Positions 48,312 through 57,300 of a stretch of 64,000 bases of DNA are shown in pieces. The position numbers were made by a program, and so were the translations under genes. The notes below the pieces were generated by a model. That model was not told the origin of the DNA, did not search any database, and saw only the letters and a list, made by a program, of their open reading frames with translations. Positions within the stretch are counted from its first letter, which is position 1. The number at the start of each line of letters is the position of its first letter. The stretch comes from Pseudomonadales bacterium (GTDB lineage Bacteria > Pseudomonadota > Gammaproteobacteria > Pseudomonadales > Ketobacteraceae): contig JAGUVW010000061.1 of NCBI GenBank assembly GCA_020062665.1, positions 67,065-131,064 of the forward strand, given 5' to 3'.

Positions 48312-51300
48312 ATGAACGTAGTAGATTTGCTTGCAAGCCTGGCCAAACTGGATATCCGTCTTTGGCTCGAAGGCGAGAACCTCCGCTTCAACGCGCCCGA
48401 GGGTGTGTTCACCGGGGAAATTCGCGAGCAGGTCATCTCCCGCAAGTCCGACATCATTGCGTTCCTCAAGCAGGCGCGCAAACTCAACGAACAACCCATT
48501 CCCGTGATCGAACGCAGCGGTTCGCTGCCGGTGTCCTACAGCCAGCAACGTCTGTGGGTGCTCGATCGACTCAATCCCCGCGACGTCACCTACAACATGA
48601 CGAGCGCGCTGCGCATTCGCGGCGCCCTGAACTTTGTCGTGCTGGAAAAGGTGTTTGCGACGCTGGTGCAGCGTCACGAATCCCTGCGCACCCGTTTTGT
48701 CGAGGTGGATGGCGAACCGTTCCAGGTGATCGATCCGTTCAGTGGCTGGCACCTGGCGTTGGTGGATTGCACTACATCACCGAATGAATCCCACGATCAG
48801 CGCGTGCAGGCCGCGGTAAATGAATTCGCGCTGTCGCCCTACAACCTGTCCACCGGGCCGCTGTTCCGCGCCCAGGTGCTGAAACTGTCGGAGGATCATC
48901 ACGTGTTGATCGCCGGCATGCATCACATCATTTCCGACGCCTGGTCGATGGAAGTGATGGTGAAGGAAATCGGCGCCCTGTATTTTGCGTTTTCTGCCGG
49001 CATGGCGTCGCCGTTGCCACCGCTGACAGTGCAATACGCCGATTTCGCCGCCTGGCAACGCGACCAGATCAACGCGGCTGAAATGGAAAAACACCAGCAG
49101 TTCTGGGTGAAGACGCTGACCGGCGCGCCACCAGTGCTGGATATTCCCACGGACCGCCCGCGTCAGGACATTCCTTCCAACAATGGCGCGCTCTACAAGC
49201 TGCCGTTGCCGGATGCGTTGGCGCAGCAGATCAATCAGGCAGTGACGCAGCACGATCTCACGCCGTTCATGTTCTTCCTCGGCGCCTGGCAGATGCTGCT
49301 GGGACGCTTCGCCAACAGCCAGGATGTGGTGATCGGTGCGCCAGTGGCCGGCCGCAGCCGTGCTGAAGTGCAGGAGATCATGGGTTTCTTCGTCAACCTG
49401 TTGCTGATGCGGCTGGATCTGTCGGGTAATCCCACCGTGAAAACCGTGCTGCAGCGGGTGAAGGAAATGGTGCTGAGCGCCTTCACGCACCAGGACATGC
49501 CCATCGACCGCGTGATGGAAGTGATGGCATTCGAGCGTCAGCCCGGTTATCCGCCGCTGGCGCAATCCATGTTCCAGTTGCTGAACATGAACGACGAAAC
49601 CTCTGGCCTGCTCGGTAATGGTGAAATGTCGCTGGAGCCGATTCCCGCGCCCCACGTGACAGCGCGCATGGATCTGGTGCTGGGCGTGGCGAAGCTGGAC
49701 GATCGTTACCAGCTCAGCATGGAATACAACACCGACCTGTTCAACGAATCCACCATCGTGGACATGCTGCAGGCCTACCTGAAAGTGCTGGCGTTGTTTG
49801 CCACCCAGCCGGAGCAGGCGGTAGATTCATTTCGTTTGCGTGACGATCGTGAATTACTGGAAAAACTCGGATTTGATGCCGAGGGTCACCAGATTCTACC
49901 GCTGTCCCGTGATCAGCGTGCAGTGGTGTCTGGTGCGGCGATTGCGGGTGCTGTTGCGCTTGACGGCAACGGTGATGACGCGGCGCTGAAGACAGCAGTC
50001 CAGCGGCTGGTGGATCAGCTGCCCTGGCTGCGCGCGCGCCTGGTGCCATGTACGCTGCGGGCTGCCGATGCGCAGTACTGGATCGTGCCTGCATCCCGCG
50101 ACGTGAAAATTATGCCGCTGTCCTGTGAAGACGGTGATCCGCTTGCGCTGGAAAATGCGCTGCTGCGATTGCCGGCCATGGACGGGCAGGGTGTCGAATT
50201 CTATCTTGCCCGGCTGTCGGGTGGAAAATCGCATCTGGCTGTTCGCTGCCTGAAGGGTTTGCTGGATGACGCCAGTCTGCAGAATCTGCTGCAGGCGATT
50301 CTGGCCGGTTTGAGGCAGGGGCCCGCGATCACACTGGCACAGCGTCCGGCACAGGATTCCAGTCAGGATTCCCGTGAAGTCAGTAGTCATTGGCAGAACC
50401 TGTTGCAGGGCGTCGAGCCGCTGCATTTTTCGCGGCCTGACAGCGCGGCCCGCGAATCCGGTCGAGCCTGCCAGCCAGCGGTCGAGCGTGTGCAACTGGA
50501 TCACCGCCAGCGCGACGCGATTGCGGAGTTCTGCGCGGCGCGAGAACTGGATCTGGCTGCCTATTTCCGCCTGTTGTTTGCCTTGATGTTACAACACTAC
50601 TGCCGGCCAGAAGCCGCGTTTGCCGTGCGCGAAACCCAGTCCACCACCCAGAGTGGCGCGCTGGGTTATGGCGAGCGCGCTTGGGCAGCGGTGACGCCAA
50701 AGCGTTTGCTGACAGCAGATTCTGCGCTGGGTCAGTGGATCGAGGCATTCGCAACACCGGTCGACCAGGCAGCGATCACGCCGGCGTTGCTCGATGGCCT
50801 GCTGACGCGGGGTGCCACGCAATTCCATTTCGGATTTGTCGCGAACGAAACCGTGCTGGTGAATGCGGTGGAAGCGGGCGACGTTCATCTGCAAGTGAAG
50901 AACACCCCAGCCGGTCTGACGCTGACGCTGTATTTCGATAAGGATCGCTTTGATTCGCTGCAATTCCTGCAGCGTGTGCTTCACATCAATGAACAGATCG
51001 TCTTCGGCGATATCAGTCAGATTCGCCAGCTTACCTTCCTGTCCTCTGGCGAGCTGCATCAGCTGCATGGATTTGCGCATGGCGATGCCGACACCACTGC
51101 AGTCACCGTGGTTGAACAGTTTATGGCGCAAGCTGCCCGCATGCCGGAAAAAGTGGCGCTGGAATCCGCCCAGGGACAGCTCACCTACCGCGAACTGGAT
51201 CAGCGCAGCAATCAGCTGGCGCGTATTCTGGTGAGCAAGGGTGTCGGCGCCAACGTGCGAGTGGGTGTTTGCCTGAACCGTTCTGCCGATCTGGTGATGG

Positions 51301-54300
51301 CGATTCTGGCGGTGCTGAAGGCTGGCGGTGCCTATGTACCGATGGACCCCGCCTATCCGCGCGAACGTCTGGCATTCATGGTGGCGGACAGCAGTGCGCC
51401 GGTTATCATCACGCGCAGTGAATTCGTTGAGGTGCTGGGCAGTTGCCAGTCGGAACCGCTGCTGCTGGATCAGTTGCAGGCGGAACTGGCGCAGCAATCC
51501 GTCGCTGCGCTGGAAACCTTGCCTCAGCCGGATCACCAGATTTACGTGATTTACACTTCCGGTTCCACCGGGCAGCCCAAGGGCGCCGTGGTGTGTCATC
51601 GGGGTGAATCCAACTTGCAGCACTGGTACCTGTCAGCGCTCAATCTGGGCGAGCAGGATCGCACGTTGCTGATCAGTGCGGTGGGCTTCGACCTGACGCA
51701 GAAAAACATTTTTGCACCGCTACTGGCTGGTGGCACGCTGGTGCTGCCCGCGATGGAGTTGTTCGACGAAGGTGAGCTGCTGGCGTTGATCCAGCAACAC
51801 CGGATCAGCTGGATCAACTGCGCGCCGAGTGCACTGTATCCGCTGGTGGAATCGGCGGCTGCCCATGATTATCACGCGCTGCAGAGTGTGCGTTATGTGG
51901 TGCTCGGTGGTGAACCCATTCGCATGAATGCACTGTTCCCCTGGCTGTCCCACGCGCGCTGCAAGGCGCAGGTGATCAACAGTTACGGCCCCACGGAATG
52001 TACCGACGTTGTGTCGTGGCACTGTGCTGAGCGCATCGAATCGCCCCAGCAGGTGTTGCCGATCGGGCGCCCTGTCAACAGCACTCAGGTTTACGTGCTC
52101 AACGATTTTCTGAATCCGGTGGTGCCGGGTCTGGTGGGTGAAATCTGTGTGACGGGTACCGGCGTTGGCCTGGGTTATATCAACCGTCCCGACATCACGG
52201 CGGCAGCGTTCGTCGACAATCCGTTCGGCTCCGGCAAGCTGTATCGCACGGGTGATCTGGGTCGCTATCTGCCGAACGGTGATATCGAATATCTTGGTCG
52301 CAAGGATTTCCAGATCAAGTTGCGTGGCCTGCGCATCGAACTGGGTGAAATCGAATTTGCGTTGAAGCAACTGCCGGGCGTGCAGGATTCCCTGGTGCTG
52401 GTGCGTGATGAAACGCTGCTGGGCTACGTGGTGGCGGACAACGGTTTTGCCAGCTGCGACTGGCGCACACGGCTGCGGGATTATCTGCCGGAATACATGA
52501 TTCCTTCCGGGGTGATGGCACTGGCTGTCTGGCCGCTGACACCCAACGGCAAGATCGATCGCAAGGCGCTGCCGGCGCCGTCCGCCAATGAGCGGCAGAT
52601 GGAATTCATCGCGTCGCGCAATGACACCGAAACGAAACTGGCTGACATCTGGCAGGATCTGCTCAAACGTGAACGGATCGGTGTGCTCGATGACCTGTTC
52701 GCACTGGGCGGTAATTCTCTGACCGCCACCCGCATTTTGTCCCGCATCAACAAGCAGTTCGGCGTGCAGGTGTCGGTGCGTCAGCTGTTCATGGGGCCGA
52801 CGATTGCGAATCTGGCGGTCGCGGTGGAGCGCGCTCAGCAGATGCAGTCGATTCCGCCCATCGTGCCAGTGGATCACAGCATTCCGCAGCCGCTGTCGTT
52901 TGCCCAGCAGCGTTTGTGGTTCCTGGATCAGTTCGATCCAGGGAATCTGGCCTACAGCATGCCGGGTGCGTTTCGCATCGAAGGCAAGCTGAACGTGAAG
53001 GCCTTTGAGCAAGCGTTGCAGACGGTCGTGCAGCGTCATGCCGTATTGCGCTCGCAGGTGGTGCTGGTCGATGACCAGCCCTGTCAGGTGCTGACGACGG
53101 GCGAAGGCTGGTCGCTTGCGCAGCGGGAAATGCTGAACCTTTCTGAAGCGGCACGACATGAAAAGGTGCGCGAGCGGGTGGCGCAGTGGCGCCAGCAAGG
53201 TTTTGATCTGGCAACCGGACCGCTGTTCCGCGTTGAGCTGGTGCGCTTCGACGACGATGATTTTCTGCTGCTGGTGAACATGCATCACATCGTGTCCGAT
53301 GGTTGGTCGAATGGCATTCTGATGCGGGAAATCGGCATTCTGTATGATGCCTTTCTGCACGGCCGGCCGTCTCCGTTGCCAGTGCTGCCGATCCAGTATG
53401 TGGACTTTGCCCAGTGGCAGCGGCAGTGGCTGAGCGGGGGCGAGCTGGAGCGTCAGGTTGCCTATTGGCGTCAGCAACTGGCCGGCGTGCAGGCGCTGAA
53501 TCTGGCGACGGATTTTCCCCGTCGGGCGGATACCGGATTTGATGGCGCTGTTTTCGATATCACACTGGATCGCGAGCTGGTCGCGGGTCTGAACCGCCTG
53601 AGCCGCCACAAGGGCGCGACCCTTTACATGACGCTCGCTGCCGGTTTCATGCTGCTGCTGTCCCGTTACAGTGCGCAACGCGATGTGACGATTGGCAGCC
53701 CGATTGCCAACCGTCACTACGAGGAGATCGAGCCGCTGATCGGGTGTTTCATCAACTCGCTGGTGATTCGTGCCGATGTCGATCTGACGCAGTCATTCGA
53801 ACAGCTGCTGTCGCAAGTCTGCAAGAATACCCTGGATGCCTATGCTCACCAGGACGTGCCGTTCGAACGGCTGGTGGAGGAACTGGTCACTGAGCGGGAT
53901 TTGCAGAACTCCCCATTGTTCCAGGTTATGTTCGCGTTGCAGAACGTGCCGATGGAAACCCACTCTGTCATTCCTGGCTTGAAGCTGCACACCATTGCCG
54001 AAAAAAATGTGGTGGCGAAGTTCGATCTCAGCGTCAGTCTGCTGGAAGTAGGTGACATCATTCGCGGCGAAGTCGTCTATCGCACCGGTCTTTTCAAAGA
54101 AGACAGCATGCGCCGCATGATGGATCAGTACATCATGCTGCTGCGTTCTATTCTGACGAATCCTGCCGTCGAAATGGGGCAGCTGAATCTGTTGCCAGGC
54201 GATGAGCGCCGTCGCATTCTTGCGGACTGGAATCAGACTCGCTTCAGTTACGATGGTGGCCAAGCCATTTCGCGGGCTTTTGAGCGGCAAGTGGCGAACC

Positions 54301-57300
54301 ATGCCGCCGAGATTGCCCTGGTTGTGCACGGCAGCCGCTATTCCTACGCCGATCTGAATCAGCGCGCCAATCAGCTCAGTCATTATCTGTCGCAGAAAGG
54401 ATTGCGTTCTGGCCAGTATGTGGGTGTTTTCTGCGAACGCTCACTGGATATGGTGGTGGCGCTGCTCGCTATTCTGAAGTCCGGTGCGGCCTACCTGCCG
54501 CTGGATCCCGAGTATCCCCAGGCGCGCATTCGATATGTCGTCGAGGATGCCAAGCCGCCGTTCATTGTCACGCAGTCTGGCCTGGTGGAGCGCATTGCGG
54601 ATGTACCCGCTGAGCGCATCGTGCTGGATCAATTGCAGGATGTCTTGCGCGAACAGGCGGTTGCCAATCCTGCGGTGGAACCGGATGCCCGTCAGCCTGC
54701 TTATGCGATTTACACGTCTGGTTCCACCGGCAATCCCAAGGGCGTGGTGATTCCCCAGTATGCGTTCATCAACTTTCTCCATGGCATGCAGGACAGCATC
54801 GGCCTGCACCCGCAGGATCGTCTGCTGGCGGTGACGTCGCTGTCGTTCGATATCGCAGGCTTGGAATTATTCATGCCTTTGCTGGCCGGTGCGCGTGTTG
54901 TGCTGGCGACGCAAGAGGAGGCGCGTGACGCCGAGCATCTGTTGCGTTTGTTGCAGCAGGAAAAAATCAGCTTCATGCAGGCGACGCCCGCAACCTGGCA
55001 CATGCTGGTGAGCGAGCCCTGGCAGCCGCCCCAGGGATTCAAGGTGCTGTGTGGCGGCGAGCCGATGCCGGCAGCGTTGGCGAACAAGCTGCTGCGGCGT
55101 AATGTGGATCTGTACAACGTATATGGCCCCACCGAAACTACCGTGTGGTCTACCGTTTATCACGTGCAGGACGAAGTCGTTGGCAATATTCCCATCGGCC
55201 GACCCATCGCGAATACAACGGTCTATGTGCTGGATGAGCATCGCCAGCCCGTGCCGGTGGGTGTTCCGGGTGAACTGTATATTGGTGGCCATGGCGTTGC
55301 CATTGGTTACATGAACAGGCCGGATCTGACCGCCGAGCGCTTCGTTGAAAACCCCTTCAATGATGGCTTGAGCGATCGGCTGTACCGCACCGGTGATCTG
55401 GCGCGTTTTCGTCAGGATGGCCTGCTGGAATGTCTCGGTCGACTCGACCATCAAGTGAAAATTCGTGGTTTCCGCATCGAGCTGGGTGAGATCGAGGCGC
55501 TGCTCAATCGTCATGAGCGCGTGAAAGAAGGTATCGTCCATTACCATGACGACGCGCAGGGCGTGAAGTTCCTGGTGGGTTATGTGGTGGCGTCTGCCGA
55601 TGTGTCGGTTGCAGAGCTGCGTCAGTTCCTGGCGGCGAAGCTGCCGGATTACATGGTGCCGACTGCATTCGTATATCTGGATGCGATGCCGCTGACGCCC
55701 AACGGCAAGGTTGATCGCAAAGCGCTGCCAGCGCCACAACAGCAGGAGCACGGCGAACGGGTGATCGTCGCACCGGCCACCGAAACGGAATCGATCATTC
55801 TGCAAATCTGGCGCGACGTGATCGGTGTCGAGAGCATCTCGGTTGAAGATGATTTCTTCTCGATTGGCGGACATTCGTTGATGGCGACGCAAGTCGTGTC
55901 GAGATTGCGCAGCTGGTTCAATGTGAAGCTTCCGTTGAGAGCGCTGTTTGAATCGCCGACGATTCGCAATGCGGCCCGTCTGGTCGACAGTTTGCTACAG
56001 GACGAAAGTCGGGCGAGGCTCCCTGCCATTACCCGAATCGATCGGGCCGGTCGATTGCCACTCTCGTTCGTGCAGCAGCAGCTTTGGCTGCTGGATCAGC
56101 TGGATCCTGGCAATCCTGCCTATAACATGCCGATCGCACTGCGCATTCGCGGTAACCTGAATGCAGAGGCGTTCGAGCTGGCGTTTCGCCGGATCATCGA
56201 GCGGCACGAGACACTGCGCAGCAATTTCCGGGTGATCGACGGTGAGCCAACGGTGGTGATTCGCCCTCAGGCAGAATGGCAGTTTGATTCCATCAACCTG
56301 TCAGATCTTGCAGCCGATCAGAAAGAGCTGCGAGTGCAGGAATGGGCAGCGCGTCATGCCAGTCGTGGATTTGATCTCGCGAACGACAGTTTGGTTCGCG
56401 GCTCGCTGCTGGTTCTTGGCAATGACGAGCATGCCAGGCCGGCCTATGTGTTCGTCGGCGCGATGCATCATATTATTTCTGATGGCTGGTCACTGAATCT
56501 GATGGTTGATGAACTGATGCAGTTCTATCACGCACAGATTCGCGGCGTAGATGCCGCGTTGGCAGAATTGTCCGTTCAGTACGTGGATTTCGCTGCCTGG
56601 CAGCGCAGCTGGTTGCAGGGTGATGCGCTGGCGTCCCATCTGGCGTACTGGCGCCAGCGTCTCGACAATGATGATCAGATACTGGATCTGCCGACGGACT
56701 TTCCGCGTCCGGCGATCATGACGAACAACGGCGCTATTGTGCGTCGCACACTCGCCGAGCCTTTGGTGACTGCCGCCAGGGCTCTCGCTGCGGAAGAAGG
56801 CGCTACCCTGTTCATGGTCTTGCTGGCGACGTTCCAGCTGCTGATGTCGCGCTACTCCGGGCAGAAGCGCATTAATGTGGGAACACCCATTGCGGGGCGG
56901 GAATCCGTTGAAACCGAAAATCTCGTCGGCTTTTTCATCAACACCGTGGTCATGTCAACGGAGATCACTGAAGAAGCAGGCTTCAGAGAGCTGTTGCGGA
57001 AAGTTCGTGAAGTGGCATTGAGTGCTTACGAGCACCAATCGCTGCCGTTCGAAAAAATCATCGAAGAACTGAAGCCGCGGCGCGATACCTCGCGGTCGCC
57101 GTTCTTCCAGGTGTTCCTCAATCTGATGAACCTGCCACCGCAGACCGAGGACAATGCGGATTTGGTCATCGAACCTGTTCAGAAAGATGACGCAAGTACG
57201 TATGCAAAGTATGACCTGAACCTGTATGCCAGTGAAACCACGGCGGATCTGGAACTGATGATGGTCTACAACCGTGATCTGTTCCGCGATGAATCCATCG

